A stretch of DNA of 52,186 bases, from positions 1-52,186 of the forward strand of contig CALVXU010000030.1 in NCBI GenBank assembly GCA_944371605.1, in the 5' to 3' direction. This document shows, piece by piece, positions 1-9,174 of the stretch. The translations under genes were made by a program, and so were the position numbers. This stretch comes from an uncultured Bacilli bacterium. Its GTDB lineage: Bacteria > Bacillota_I > Bacilli_A > RFN20 > CAG-288. The first letter of the stretch is position 1; every line of letters starts with the position of its first letter. The notes below the pieces were generated by a model, which searched no databases, had not been told where the DNA came from, and saw only the letters and a list, made by a program, of their open reading frames with translations.

Positions 1-1275
1 TTAGGATGTGATAAAAACAAAGTCGATTTAGAAGAGATTTTAGCATATCTAAAAATCAATGGTTTTGAGACTGTTTCTGATCCTCATTTAGCAGATATTA
101 TTTTAATAAATACTTGCGGCTTTATCGACACAGCCAAAAAAGAATCAATCGATGCTATTTTAGAAATGATTCAGTTTAATAAACCAGTAGTCGTCACTGG
201 TTGTCTAGCAACTCGTTATCTTGAAGATCTTAAAAAAGAGATTCCTGAAGTAAATTTATGGATTCCATTAGAGGATTATCACCGATTTGGAGAATTGTTT
301 TCTACTTTGTTAAATGGTCAAACTCTCAAAGGAATGATTGATCCGACCAAACGTGAGTTCATATCTCCCAAAAGACAAGCTTACTTGCGAATTTCTGATG
401 GATGTAATAACTTTTGCACATTTTGTGCTATTCCTTATATTCGCGGTAGATTTAAATCTATTCCTTTAGATGTATTAAAAAAAGAATTAGACAACTTTGA
501 TAAAGATGGTATTCGTTCTCTGACTGTTATATCTCAAGATACTTCCATGTATGGTCGTGATATAGGTTATAGTTTAGTTGATTTAGTTAAAGAAATAATT
601 AAGCATCCTAACTTTGACTTTGTAAAATTGATGTATTTGTATCCAGATGAAGTCACCGATGAATTAATCGAATTATACAATAAAGAAAATATCACTCCAT
701 ACTTCGATTTACCTGTTCAACATTTTTCTGACAAGATACTAAAGCATATGGGGCGCAGAGGCGGCGAGAAAGATATTATCAATCTCATCGCTAAATTCCG
801 TAATAAAGTTCCTAATGCTGTTTTAAGAACAACGATTATGGTCGGCTTTCCTTCTGAAACTGAAGAAGATTTTGCTGAAGTTTTAAGACAGATGGAAAGT
901 ATTAAATTCGATCATTTAGGTTGCTTTATGTACTCTCCTGAGGAAGGAACGCCTGGTGCTAAATTTCCTGACCAAATCCCGCAAAAAATCAAACGAGCTC
1001 GTTATAATGCAGTTATGAAACTGCAGAAAAAAATCTCATATGAATTGAATAAAAAACGTATTGGACAAGAATTTAAATGTCTTATCACTGATTACGACCC
1101 ATCTACACTAACTTATGGCTGTATCAACAATCTTTATGCTAGTGATGATATCGACGGAGAGATGCGACTTTATTCTAAAGTCCCATTAAAAGAAGGCGAT
1201 TTAGTCATGGCAAAAGTTGTCAATGCTTTTGTTTATGATTTGGAAGGTGAAGTCACTCAGATATTACGAACATAA
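1..1275 (+). CDS. rimO: Ribosomal protein S12 methylthiotransferase RimO (5' end cut by window)
   Basis: This radical-SAM enzyme adds a methylthio group to the conserved aspartate of ribosomal protein S12. The reading frame is open from base 1, so the start codon lies outside the window. The visible part begins LGCDKNKVD, the RimO-type N-terminal cluster motif. Cluster cysteines are at visible residues 3, 39 and 68 (NTCGF, TGCLATRY). The radical-SAM CxxxCxxC motif (CNNFCTFC) is at about residues 135-142 within ISDGCNNFCTFCAIPYIRGR. This wording favours RimO over MiaB. A TRAM-like tail closes the protein. The ABC exporter gene follows 12 bases later on the same strand. Confidence 0.95.
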   Translation, partial: LGCDKNKVDLEEILAYLKINGFETVSDPHLADIILINTCGFIDTAKKESIDAILEMIQFNKPVVVTGCLATRYLEDLKKEIPEVNLWIPLEDYHRFGELFSTLLNGQTLKGMIDPTKREFISPKRQAYLRISDGCNNFCTFCAIPYIRGRFKSIPLDVLKKELDNFDKDGIRSLTVISQDTSMYGRDIGYSLVDLVKEIIKHPNFDFVKLMYLYPDEVTDELIELYNKENITPYFDLPVQHFSDKILKHMGRRGGEKDIINLIAKFRNKVPNAVLRTTIMVGFPSETEEDFAEVLRQMESIKFDHLGCFMYSPEEGTPGAKFPDQIPQKIKRARYNAVMKLQKKISYELNKKRIGQEFKCLITDYDPSTLTYGCINNLYASDDIDGEMRLYSKVPLKEGDLVMAKVVNAFVYDLEGEVTQILRT

Positions 1276-1287
1276 TTCTCATTAAAT

Positions 1288-3111
1288 ATGATTTTTGGTA
1301 AATATTTGAATAAATATTATAAAAAATATTGGTATCTTTTCTTATATATCATAGTAGCTGATACGATAGTTGATTTAGTTCAACTCCTCGTCCCAAGAAT
1401 AATCGGAGAAGTAGTTAATAAATTGACTCCCGATAAGGTTACCAATCAAATCTCTTTTATCATGTATCCGACTGCTGATATCGCGTTTTATGAAACAGAT
1501 TTTTTTAAGTTGCTCATCTCGATTCTTATCATCACTATAATCATCGTTCTTGGTAGGATGAGCTGGCGATATGCTTCTGCGCACATCGGTGCATATATCG
1601 AAAGAGATTTGAGAAAAGAGATGTTTGAACATGTTCAAACTCTTTCTTTAACATATTTCAAAAATAAAAAAGTAGGCGGTTTGTTATCGTACTTCACTAA
1701 TGATCTACAAACTATTAAGATGGTCTTTAGCGATGGACTCATCTTTCTTGTAGATCTGCTTGTGCTCGGAACCACCGCTTTTATCTATATGTTTTTAATG
1801 AGTTGGCAAATCACTTTAATCTCAGCCATCCCATTGTTATTTTTCATTGTTTTCGGTGCCATAGTCGGCCGTTCAGAGAGCCGTAAATTTAAAATTTCAT
1901 CAGACGCCTTCGAAAATTTATCTGATTATACTGAAGAAAGCTTGCAAGGATTTCAAGTTATCAAAGCCTTTATCAAAGAAAAAGAAAAGAACTATCATTT
2001 TCGTCAGTTGAGTCTCAAAGCTAAAGACACTTCTATTGATTATTTACGTTATTCATCTTTTATTGATTTAGGAATTAATACCTTTATAACCATCTTTTTT
2101 GGTTTGATGATTTCAATGGCTGCATTTTCAATCATCAACACCGGTTTCTTTCCAACAGACAATATCAAACAATCTGGTGATTTGATCACATATGCTGGCT
2201 ATTATGACTCTTTGATTTGGCCGATGTTTGCCGGTGGAATGCTCATCGACTATATTTCACGTGGGAATGGAGCATACAAAAGAATTTCAGAAATTTTTGA
2301 TGTGCAAGAAGATGTTAAAGACAATCCTAACGCAATTCATCGCGAAAAACTTATTGGAAAAGTTCAATTTAAAAATCTCTCGTTTAAATATCCTGATGGC
2401 TCCATTACCGCATTAGACAATATAGATTTCACTGTCGAACCTGGTCAAACAATCGGAATAATAGGTCGTACTGGTGAAGGTAAATCAACTCTAGTTAACT
2501 TGATGCTAAAACTATATAACATCGCTGATGGTTCCCTCTTCATTGATGATATTGATATCAATGATTGGCGAAAAGAGGATTTGCGAAAACATATCGGTGT
2601 TGTCTCGCAAAACGCTTTCCTTTTCTCTGGTCCTCTTAAGCAGTCGATTTCATTTTCCGAAGATGAACCCGAGCAATGCGACATGAATAGAGTTAAAGAA
2701 GCGGCCAAATTCGCTTGCATAGATAAAGATATCGAGGATTTTGCTAAAGGATATGATACTTTTGTTAAAGAAAAGGGAGCTTCACTTTCCGGCGGTCAAA
2801 GACAAAGAATTTCTATCGCTCGTGCTATCTATAAAAATCCTTCGATTTTGATTTTAGATGACTCTTTATCAGCTGTTGATGCTGATACTGAAAAGCGTAT
2901 TTTAAAGAATATCAAATCATTTAGAAACAAGCTCACTACCTTCATCATCGCTCATCGTGTTTCAGCTATTGAAGACGCTGATTTGATTCTAGTTATTGAT
3001 CATGGCGCTATCATCGCTAAGGGCAAACATTCTGAATTACTTCACAGTTGTGAGCTTTACAAAGATATCGTCCGACTACAAGAATTAGAAAGGGAGGTGA
3101 ATAATGTCTAA
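1288..3111 (+). CDS. ABC exporter half-transporter, subunit with degenerate catalytic site
   Basis: A fused membrane/ATPase exporter of 607 residues, with about six membrane segments in the first 320 residues and an ATPase domain after them. Walker A is GRTGEGKST (about 393-401), the signature is LSGGQRQR (about 500) and Walker B reads ILILDDSLSAVD, with Asp in place of the catalytic Glu. That is typical of the non-catalytic partner of heterodimeric exporters (BmrC or TM287 type). No Shine-Dalgarno is obvious at the ATG. The end overlaps the next exporter gene by 8 bases, so the two are almost certainly co-translated and pair. The substrate (drug, lipid or peptide) cannot be told from sequence. 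Confidence 0.9.
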   Translation: MIFGKYLNKYYKKYWYLFLYIIVADTIVDLVQLLVPRIIGEVVNKLTPDKVTNQISFIMYPTADIAFYETDFFKLLISILIITIIIVLGRMSWRYASAHIGAYIERDLRKEMFEHVQTLSLTYFKNKKVGGLLSYFTNDLQTIKMVFSDGLIFLVDLLVLGTTAFIYMFLMSWQITLISAIPLLFFIVFGAIVGRSESRKFKISSDAFENLSDYTEESLQGFQVIKAFIKEKEKNYHFRQLSLKAKDTSIDYLRYSSFIDLGINTFITIFFGLMISMAAFSIINTGFFPTDNIKQSGDLITYAGYYDSLIWPMFAGGMLIDYISRGNGAYKRISEIFDVQEDVKDNPNAIHREKLIGKVQFKNLSFKYPDGSITALDNIDFTVEPGQTIGIIGRTGEGKSTLVNLMLKLYNIADGSLFIDDIDINDWRKEDLRKHIGVVSQNAFLFSGPLKQSISFSEDEPEQCDMNRVKEAAKFACIDKDIEDFAKGYDTFVKEKGASLSGGQRQRISIARAIYKNPSILILDDSLSAVDADTEKRILKNIKSFRNKLTTFIIAHRVSAIEDADLILVIDHGAIIAKGKHSELLHSCELYKDIVRLQELEREVNNV

Positions 3112-4918
3112 TTTTCAAGAAGAATTAGAAACTAAACAATATTCATTAAAAGATTTCACCATCCTAAAAAAATTCTCAGGCTATTTTATACCATATAAAA
3201 AACGTTTTATTTTGGTCTTATTAGCCTCACTTTTAACTACCTTTTTATTCAATTTAGAACCATTGATCATGCGTTTTTTACTAAATGCGTTAGCTGACCC
3301 ATATCAAAAAGATTTACCTTTGCTGATCATTTTATTAGTCGTTGGTGATGCTGTTATCATGCTAGTTTCTGCGATTGCAAATTATTTTTTAAATCTAGAA
3401 CTTAAAAAATTGGGCCAGCAGATTGTCAATGATATTCGAAATAAACTCTTTGATCATGTTTTGAGTTTATCCCAAGGACAATTAAAGTCTTTACCTATCG
3501 GTTCATATGTGACGAGAATAACCAACGATACACAAAATTTATCGACATTTTTTTCAGATGTTCTGCCACAATTTTTAAAAGCGATCATCACTTTAGTGAC
3601 GATTATAGTCGTCTCCATTTCATCTGTCAGCTTTTATGGCTTAATCTTTCTAGCCTATTTTCCAATCGTCTTTTTAATCTCTTATTTATTTAGAAAAAAG
3701 GCCAAAATTTATTATCGTGGAGAAAAGAAGGCTATTTCTAAAATGAATTCCTTTTTATCTGAATCATTTTCGGGAATAAAATTGGTAAAGACATATGGCA
3801 AAGAAAATCGCAAAATCAAAGAATTTGATAAAGCTAATGAAGAGATAAAATCAACATATTTAAAAAGCCAAAACCTTTTCGCAATATTTTATCCTTTGAT
3901 GTACTTATTGCAGATGAGCTGTGTGATCATCATCATCGCCTTCGGTGTACCATCTTTATATGCTGGGTCGATGAAAATCGGTGATTTTAATCTCCTATAT
4001 TCTTATTCAACACAGTTCTTCTCACCGATTCAAACAATCACTCAATTACTTAATCAGTTTCAATCGATTCTCTCTTCTGCTGAAAGAACAGAAGCGATCG
4101 CTGAAATCGAACCTGAAATCATCGATGATGATGATTCGATTAATGTAGATAAATTTCACGGAAAGATTGAATTCAAACACGTCTATTTCGCTTATGAAAA
4201 CGATGATTATGTCCTAAAAGATGTCTCTTTTATCATTTATCCAGGTCAAACAGCTGCCTTTGTCGGTGCTACAGGCGCAGGCAAATCAACTATCATATCT
4301 CTGATATCTCGTGTCTATGATGCTAATAAAGGCGAAATTTTAATCGATGACATCGACATCAAAAAATATTCTTTAGAATGCTTAAGGCGCAATATCGGCA
4401 TAATGTTACAAGATGTCTTCCTCTTCTCAGGTACGATCAGTTCTAATATTTCTTTAGACGCAAAAGGAATCACCGATAATGATGTTATCAACGCTTGTAA
4501 ATACGTCGGAGCTGATAATTTCATCGAACGATTGCCTAAAAAGTATTCAGAAAAAGTGACTGAGAGAGGCGAGAATTTCTCAGCTGGGCAACGCCAGTTA
4601 ATCTCATTTGCTAGAACGCTGATTTATCATCCATCAATGATATTATTAGATGAAGCGACTGCTAATATCGATACTGAAACTGAAAGTCTCATTCAATCAA
4701 ATCTAGTGAAGATGCGCGAGATAGGGACGATGATTATCGTCGCTCATCGCTTATCAACAATCAAGCATGCTGACATCATTTTTGTCGTCAATAAGGGTGA
4801 AATTATCGAACGCGGAAATCATCAAGATTTGCTAAAACTCAAAGGCACTTATTATAATTTATATAGATTACAAAATATGGCAAAAAAAGTTGGCCAATTA
4901 TTGGAGACTAACCTATGA
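3104..4918 (+). CDS. ABC exporter half-transporter, catalytic partner subunit
   Basis: A 604-residue membrane/ATPase fusion that is the second half of the heterodimeric exporter. Walker A is GATGAGKST (about 388-396) and Walker B is LLLDEATANID with the catalytic Glu present. The signature is FSAGQRQ, a departure from LSGGQ. The Asp in the partner's Walker B and the altered signature here would both fall in the same ATP site, giving one degenerate and one active site, as known for TM287/288-type pairs. The ribosome binding site AGGGAGGTGA (3091-3100) lies inside the upstream gene. The TGA stop at 4916-4918 overlaps an ATG at 4915 that belongs to the cysS start. Confidence 0.9.
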   Translation: MSNFQEELETKQYSLKDFTILKKFSGYFIPYKKRFILVLLASLLTTFLFNLEPLIMRFLLNALADPYQKDLPLLIILLVVGDAVIMLVSAIANYFLNLELKKLGQQIVNDIRNKLFDHVLSLSQGQLKSLPIGSYVTRITNDTQNLSTFFSDVLPQFLKAIITLVTIIVVSISSVSFYGLIFLAYFPIVFLISYLFRKKAKIYYRGEKKAISKMNSFLSESFSGIKLVKTYGKENRKIKEFDKANEEIKSTYLKSQNLFAIFYPLMYLLQMSCVIIIIAFGVPSLYAGSMKIGDFNLLYSYSTQFFSPIQTITQLLNQFQSILSSAERTEAIAEIEPEIIDDDDSINVDKFHGKIEFKHVYFAYENDDYVLKDVSFIIYPGQTAAFVGATGAGKSTIISLISRVYDANKGEILIDDIDIKKYSLECLRRNIGIMLQDVFLFSGTISSNISLDAKGITDNDVINACKYVGADNFIERLPKKYSEKVTERGENFSAGQRQLISFARTLIYHPSMILLDEATANIDTETESLIQSNLVKMREIGTMIIVAHRLSTIKHADIIFVVNKGEIIERGNHQDLLKLKGTYYNLYRLQNMAKKVGQLLETNL

Positions 4919-6260
4919 AAAAAAGATTTATTTATATGATACTTATACAAAGAAAACCCGTGAATTTATTCCTTTAAGCGAAGATGAAGTCGATATCTAT
5001 TATTGCGGACCAACTGTCTACAATTATGTTCATTTAGGGAATTTTAGACCGACTGTTACTTTTGACTTATTGACACGATTTTTAACTGAGATCGGCTATG
5101 AGGTTAAATGTGTCTCAAATTACACTGATATCGATGATAAAATTATCAAAGAAGCTCAAAAAGAACATAAAACTGAAAAAGAATTATCCAGCTTTTATAT
5201 AAACGCTTATGAAGATTGCTTGAACAAATTGAATATACTCCCATTATATAATCATCCAAAAGCCAGTGAATACATCGACAAAATGGCTGATTTTATCCAA
5301 GCTATGATCGATAATAACACCGCATATAAAACCAAAGATGATATTTATTTCAGAGTTTCGAAAATCGAAGATTATGGTGTTTTATCAAATCAAAAAATTG
5401 ATGATTTAGAAGCTGGCAAACGCATTGATGTCAATTCACAAAAAGAGAATCCATTAGATTTCGCACTTTGGAAACTAACCGATGATGACGGTATTAAATT
5501 TGATACGATTCTAGGTCGTGGAAGGCCAGGCTGGCACACCGAATGCGTCGTCATGGTTAATAATGTGTTTCATAAACCATTAATTGATATTCATGGTGGT
5601 GGTTTCGACTTAAAATTCCCTCATCATGAAAATGAAATAGCCCAATCTGAAGCCATCAATCACACTCATCTAGCTAATTACTGGATGCACGTAGGCTTTC
5701 TTTTAACTAACGGAATTAAGATGTCTAAATCATTAGGGAATTCAATCTTAGCTAAAGATGTCTTAGAGAGATTCAGTGGCAACGCTGTTAGGCTTTTCTT
5801 TTTATCAACGCATTATCGTGCTCCAATCAACTATACAGAAGAGAACTTACAACAAGCAGAAAAACAGTTTAGTAGATATTATCAAACTATTAACAAAGCA
5901 GTACATCAATTAGAATTACACGAATTAACACCTCAAAATTTGAGACAGAGTGATTATGATGAATTTATGGATGCATTAGCGCATGATTTAAATGTTTCAA
6001 ATTCTCTTGCCGTCATCGATAGAATGACGAAAGAACTCAATAGCCTATTGATGAAAAAAGAAAAAGACTATGCCCAAATTTCTTCACTATGCTTCACATA
6101 TCAAAAGCTTTTAAACATTTTAGGCTTCAAACTTGATATAAGCCACTTGACTGAAACAGATAAAGAGATGTTTGCCTTATATCAAGAAGCCCGAAACAGA
6201 AAAGATTATGAGACAAGTGATAAATATCGTTCTCATCTCATCGAATTAGGAATCATATAA
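4890..6260 (+). CDS. cysS: Cysteinyl-tRNA synthetase, start region out of frame by one base
   Basis: Class I synthetase charging tRNA-Cys. It shows YYCGPTVYN (zinc Cys), a HIGH-type motif VHLGN, TECVVM and HHENE (further zinc ligands) and KMSKS in GIKMSKSLGNS. Length is normal for the family. The start is a problem. The expected coupled start is the ATG at 4915, with GGAG at 4903-4906 and an ATGA overlap with the upstream TGA. That ATG is one base out of frame with the rest of the gene. A run of seven A (4918-4924) follows it. One extra A, or a -1 slip there, would give MKKKIYLYDT, the usual N-terminus. The only in-frame start upstream is a TTG at 4890 (used for the coordinates), which adds an unusual MANYWRLTYE. 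Confidence 0.9.
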   Translation: MANYWRLTYEKKIYLYDTYTKKTREFIPLSEDEVDIYYCGPTVYNYVHLGNFRPTVTFDLLTRFLTEIGYEVKCVSNYTDIDDKIIKEAQKEHKTEKELSSFYINAYEDCLNKLNILPLYNHPKASEYIDKMADFIQAMIDNNTAYKTKDDIYFRVSKIEDYGVLSNQKIDDLEAGKRIDVNSQKENPLDFALWKLTDDDGIKFDTILGRGRPGWHTECVVMVNNVFHKPLIDIHGGGFDLKFPHHENEIAQSEAINHTHLANYWMHVGFLLTNGIKMSKSLGNSILAKDVLERFSGNAVRLFFLSTHYRAPINYTEENLQQAEKQFSRYYQTINKAVHQLELHELTPQNLRQSDYDEFMDALAHDLNVSNSLAVIDRMTKELNSLLMKKEKDYAQISSLCFTYQKLLNILGFKLDISHLTETDKEMFALYQEARNRKDYETSDKYRSHLIELGII

Positions 6261-6310
6261 AAAAATAGCTGTATCTAACAAATACTCTTCTGTCAGATAC
6301 AGCTATTTTT
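6261..6310. terminator. Bidirectional intrinsic terminator between cysS and purA
   Basis: A perfect 16-bp inverted repeat: AAAAATAGCTGTATCT (6261-6276) pairs with 6295-6310, with an 18-base loop. It gives a U-run on both strands. The stop codon of purA (6309-6311) lies at its edge, so both convergent genes share it. Confidence 0.9.
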
Positions 6311-7595
6311 AAATAACTTCATTAAAGACTACAGTTTCAGAACGATCAGGTCCGAGTGATAAAATTGAAATGCGTGCATGTAATGTATCAGCGATGAAAC
6401 TTAAATATTCTTGTGCTTCAACTGGTAAATCAGAAAAAACTTTGATTTTAGTTTTATCGAATTCAGGAATTGTTTTAAAAGATTTATAAATGGGTACGCA
6501 TCTAGCATAATCACTGGCAGATGCTGGTAAATTTGTGATGACTTTGCCATCTAATTTATAAGCAATACAAATCTTTAAGTCACTAACATTTTCTAATACG
6601 TCAAATAAGGTGATTGCTAAATCAGTGACACCAGTGATTTTACAGGTATATCCTACAAGCACTAAATCTAGATATCCAACACGACGTGGGCGTTTTGTTA
6701 CAACACCATATTCATGACCTTTTTCACGAATCGTGTTTCCCCATTCATTATTCTGTTCCGAAGGCATAGGACCCTCTCCCACTCTTGTCATATAAGACTT
6801 CATGATAGCGACAACACGATTGATTTTTTGAGGAGCGATGCCAGTGTTTAATGGTATAGAGATAGAAGTCGGAGAGGAGGAGGTCACAAAAGGATAAGTG
6901 CCATGATCTAAATCCAATAAAGAGCCCTGTGCGCCTTCAAAAACGATTTTTTTACCATCATCTATAGCTGCATTGAGATAGACAGATGTATCAGTGATAT
7001 GTGGCTTCAATCTTTCAGCAGCAGCTAATAAGGAAGCATAGAGATCATCTATGATAATAGGATCTTTTCCTAGAGCAATGAGCTCTTTATTTTTTACAGG
7101 TAAAACTGTTTTTAATCTAGATAATAAATAATCTTTGTCTAATAAGTCACCGACACGAATTCCTAATCTTAAAGCTTTATCCGAATAACAAGGCCCGATA
7201 CCACGATGAGTAGTGCCGATTTTATTATCACCCAAGTTATTTTCAATCGCTTCATCTAATGCGATGTGATAAGGCAAAATCAAATGAGCTCTGTCAGAGA
7301 TGAGAAGTTTTAAATCGTTTTCATGTCCATGAAAGTTTTCATCTATTTCTTCTAGTAAAGCGAATGGATTAATGACGACACCATTAGCTATAACATTAAC
7401 TACTCCGGAGACGAAGCAGCCAGAAGGCAAACTTCTGAGAGCATGTTTGATTCCATTGACTTCAACCGTATGACCGGCATTATTACCACCTTGATATCGG
7501 CAAACAATATCAGCTTTATTGGCTAAATAATCAGTGATTTTACCTTTGCCTTCATCACCGAATTGACTTCCTTCAATCGCTATTGTGCTATACAT
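6309..7595 (-). CDS. purA: Adenylosuccinate synthetase
   Basis: Joins IMP and aspartate using GTP to make adenylosuccinate, the first step from IMP to AMP. The N-terminal GTP-binding motif is EGSQFGDEGKGK (residues 8-19), with Phe where most members have Trp. NNAGHTV and GIGPCYSDK follow at the expected places, and VGEGPMP is present. At 428 residues it is full length. AAAGGT precedes the ATG inside the end of the upstream flavoprotein gene, and the intergenic gap is 1 base, so the two form an operon. With hpt and the riboswitch-controlled nucleoside importer, purA fits a purine salvage programme. Confidence 0.95.
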   Translation of the reverse strand: MYSTIAIEGSQFGDEGKGKITDYLANKADIVCRYQGGNNAGHTVEVNGIKHALRSLPSGCFVSGVVNVIANGVVINPFALLEEIDENFHGHENDLKLLISDRAHLILPYHIALDEAIENNLGDNKIGTTHRGIGPCYSDKALRLGIRVGDLLDKDYLLSRLKTVLPVKNKELIALGKDPIIIDDLYASLLAAAERLKPHITDTSVYLNAAIDDGKKIVFEGAQGSLLDLDHGTYPFVTSSSPTSISIPLNTGIAPQKINRVVAIMKSYMTRVGEGPMPSEQNNEWGNTIREKGHEYGVVTKRPRRVGYLDLVLVGYTCKITGVTDLAITLFDVLENVSDLKICIAYKLDGKVITNLPASASDYARCVPIYKSFKTIPEFDKTKIKVFSDLPVEAQEYLSFIADTLHARISILSLGPDRSETVVFNEVI

Positions 7596-7596
7596 A

Positions 7597-9015
7597 TTAA
7601 AAGTTACCTTTCATTAAAATATTATCAGCGATATAAACTCCTGAGGCGCCTGCTTGAGCTAATCCGCGGGTGATACCAGCACCATCGCCTCCGCAAAACA
7701 AATTACCCTTTTGAGCACATTCTAATCTGTTATCTAAACGAGGACGCGCAGAATAAAATTTAGCTTCAACACCATATAAGAGAGTATGTTCATTAGCCAA
7801 ACCAGGAGTCACATAATTCAAAGCCTCAATCATATCGATAATAGATGCTAAAGTCTTATATGGTAAGCAAAGACCTAAATCACCAGGAACAGCTTCTTTC
7901 AATGTAGGTCTGATGAAACCTTTCTTGATTCTCTCAGGTGTACTCCTTCGGCCACGCTTTAAATCACCATATTTTTGCACGATGACTGATCCACAAGCGA
8001 GTCGATTGGCTAAAGAAGCGACATCCTTAGCAAATTGATTAGGATCAGAGAATGGTTCCGAAAACTTATGTGAAACTAATAGTGCAAAGTTTGTGTTTTG
8101 ACTCTCTAGCTTCGGATCACGATATGAGTGACCATTAGCTAAGATGACACCATCATCATTTTCGATTACGACATGGCCTGAAGGATTTGAACAAAAGGTT
8201 CGAACTATGGTCCCTTGATTAGAATTATATATAAATTTTCCCTCATACAAATACTTGTTGATATCTTGCATGATGACATCGGAGGTTTCAACTCTCACAC
8301 CTATATCAACACGATTGTTAACAAAATCAACTCCATGCTTAGATAACATTTTGCGCAGTGTAGTTGATCCTTCTCTTCCAACGCCCATCACTACATATGA
8401 ACTTGAGATCTCATCACCATTTTTCAATTTAACACCGATGACTTTATCATCTTTTTCTATCAAATCGACAACAGTTTGTCCAAAGATAAACTCAACACCT
8501 CGATCGGCTAAATCATTTTTTATTCGTTGTAAAATCTTTACATTCTCATCAGTACCGAGATGCCTGACTCTAGCGCGTAAAAGCATCAATCCTGACCCTA
8601 TTGCTTTTTGTTCAATCTTTCTAACTTCTTCAGTATAAGGGTCAGTAATCACATCAGTAGCACCGAATTTTAAATTAACCGAATCACAATAATTGATCAA
8701 TTCTAAAACTTGCTCATCAGTGATATAGTCATTAAGCCAACCACCGAATTGAGTAGTGATATTGAATTTACCATCTGAAAAAGCACCAGCCCCGCCAAAG
8801 CCACAAGTCATAGAGCAAGCTGGTAGACAAAATTGGCCATCTTTATTTTTAGGACAACTATTGATTTGATGGAGTAAAACAGGACAAGTTCTTTTAGAAA
8901 TGTCCTTTCCCCGATCAATCATTAGGATTCTTATATCAGGTCTCTTTTCTAACAAGCGGTAAGCACACATATATCCGCAAGGACCACAACCAACAATTAC
9001 AACATCATAATTCAT
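7597..9015 (-). CDS. FAD-dependent dehydrogenase-like protein (COG2509 type)
   Basis: The N-terminus MNYDVVIVGCGPCGYMCAYR is a dinucleotide-binding Rossmann motif (GxGxxG). A cysteine-bearing stretch (CSMTCGFGGAGAFSDGKFN) and a C-terminal FCGGDGAGITRGLAQAGASG segment match uncharacterised NAD(P)/FAD-dependent dehydrogenases common in Firmicutes. Substrate and reaction are unknown. An in-frame TTG at 9030 would add five residues, but it coincides with the predicted transcription start. The ATG at 9015 follows GGGA at sensible spacing and starts right at the Rossmann strand, so it is preferred. It is the first gene of an operon with purA. Confidence 0.85.
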   Translation of the reverse strand: MNYDVVIVGCGPCGYMCAYRLLEKRPDIRILMIDRGKDISKRTCPVLLHQINSCPKNKDGQFCLPACSMTCGFGGAGAFSDGKFNITTQFGGWLNDYITDEQVLELINYCDSVNLKFGATDVITDPYTEEVRKIEQKAIGSGLMLLRARVRHLGTDENVKILQRIKNDLADRGVEFIFGQTVVDLIEKDDKVIGVKLKNGDEISSSYVVMGVGREGSTTLRKMLSKHGVDFVNNRVDIGVRVETSDVIMQDINKYLYEGKFIYNSNQGTIVRTFCSNPSGHVVIENDDGVILANGHSYRDPKLESQNTNFALLVSHKFSEPFSDPNQFAKDVASLANRLACGSVIVQKYGDLKRGRRSTPERIKKGFIRPTLKEAVPGDLGLCLPYKTLASIIDMIEALNYVTPGLANEHTLLYGVEAKFYSARPRLDNRLECAQKGNLFCGGDGAGITRGLAQAGASGVYIADNILMKGNF

Positions 9016-9036
9016 TTTTTTGGTTCCCAATGAAAA

Positions 9037-9065
9037 ATTATAATTAACTGATATTGATATTTAAA
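9037..9065 (-). promoter_or_regulatory. Putative promoter for the flavoprotein-purA operon
   Basis: On the minus strand, TTTAAA (9060-9065) lies 17 bases before a perfect -10 box TATAAT (9037-9042). The transcript would start near 9030, giving a leader of about 15 bases to the ATG at 9015. Confidence 0.5.
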
Positions 9066-9133
9066 GAGATATTTAAATGAAAACTTTTTCATGGTAAGAA
9101 TTTTCAAATAGATGCATATAACATAAAAATAAA

Positions 9134-9142
9134 TGTTATACT
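9134..9142 (+). promoter_or_regulatory. Extended -10 promoter for glf
   Basis: TGTTATACT is an extended -10 element (TGnTATACT). No good -35 is seen, which is normal for this class. The predicted transcript start is near 9149. This makes the upstream ATG at 9154 an unlikely start and supports 9175. Confidence 0.55.
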
Positions 9143-9174
9143 TATAAATTAGAATGAAATTAGAGGTCAAAAAT

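Noticed and set aside
9154..9174. Longer start for glf
   Set aside because: The ATG at 9154 lies about 5 bases from the predicted transcript start and has no ribosome binding site, unlike 9175.
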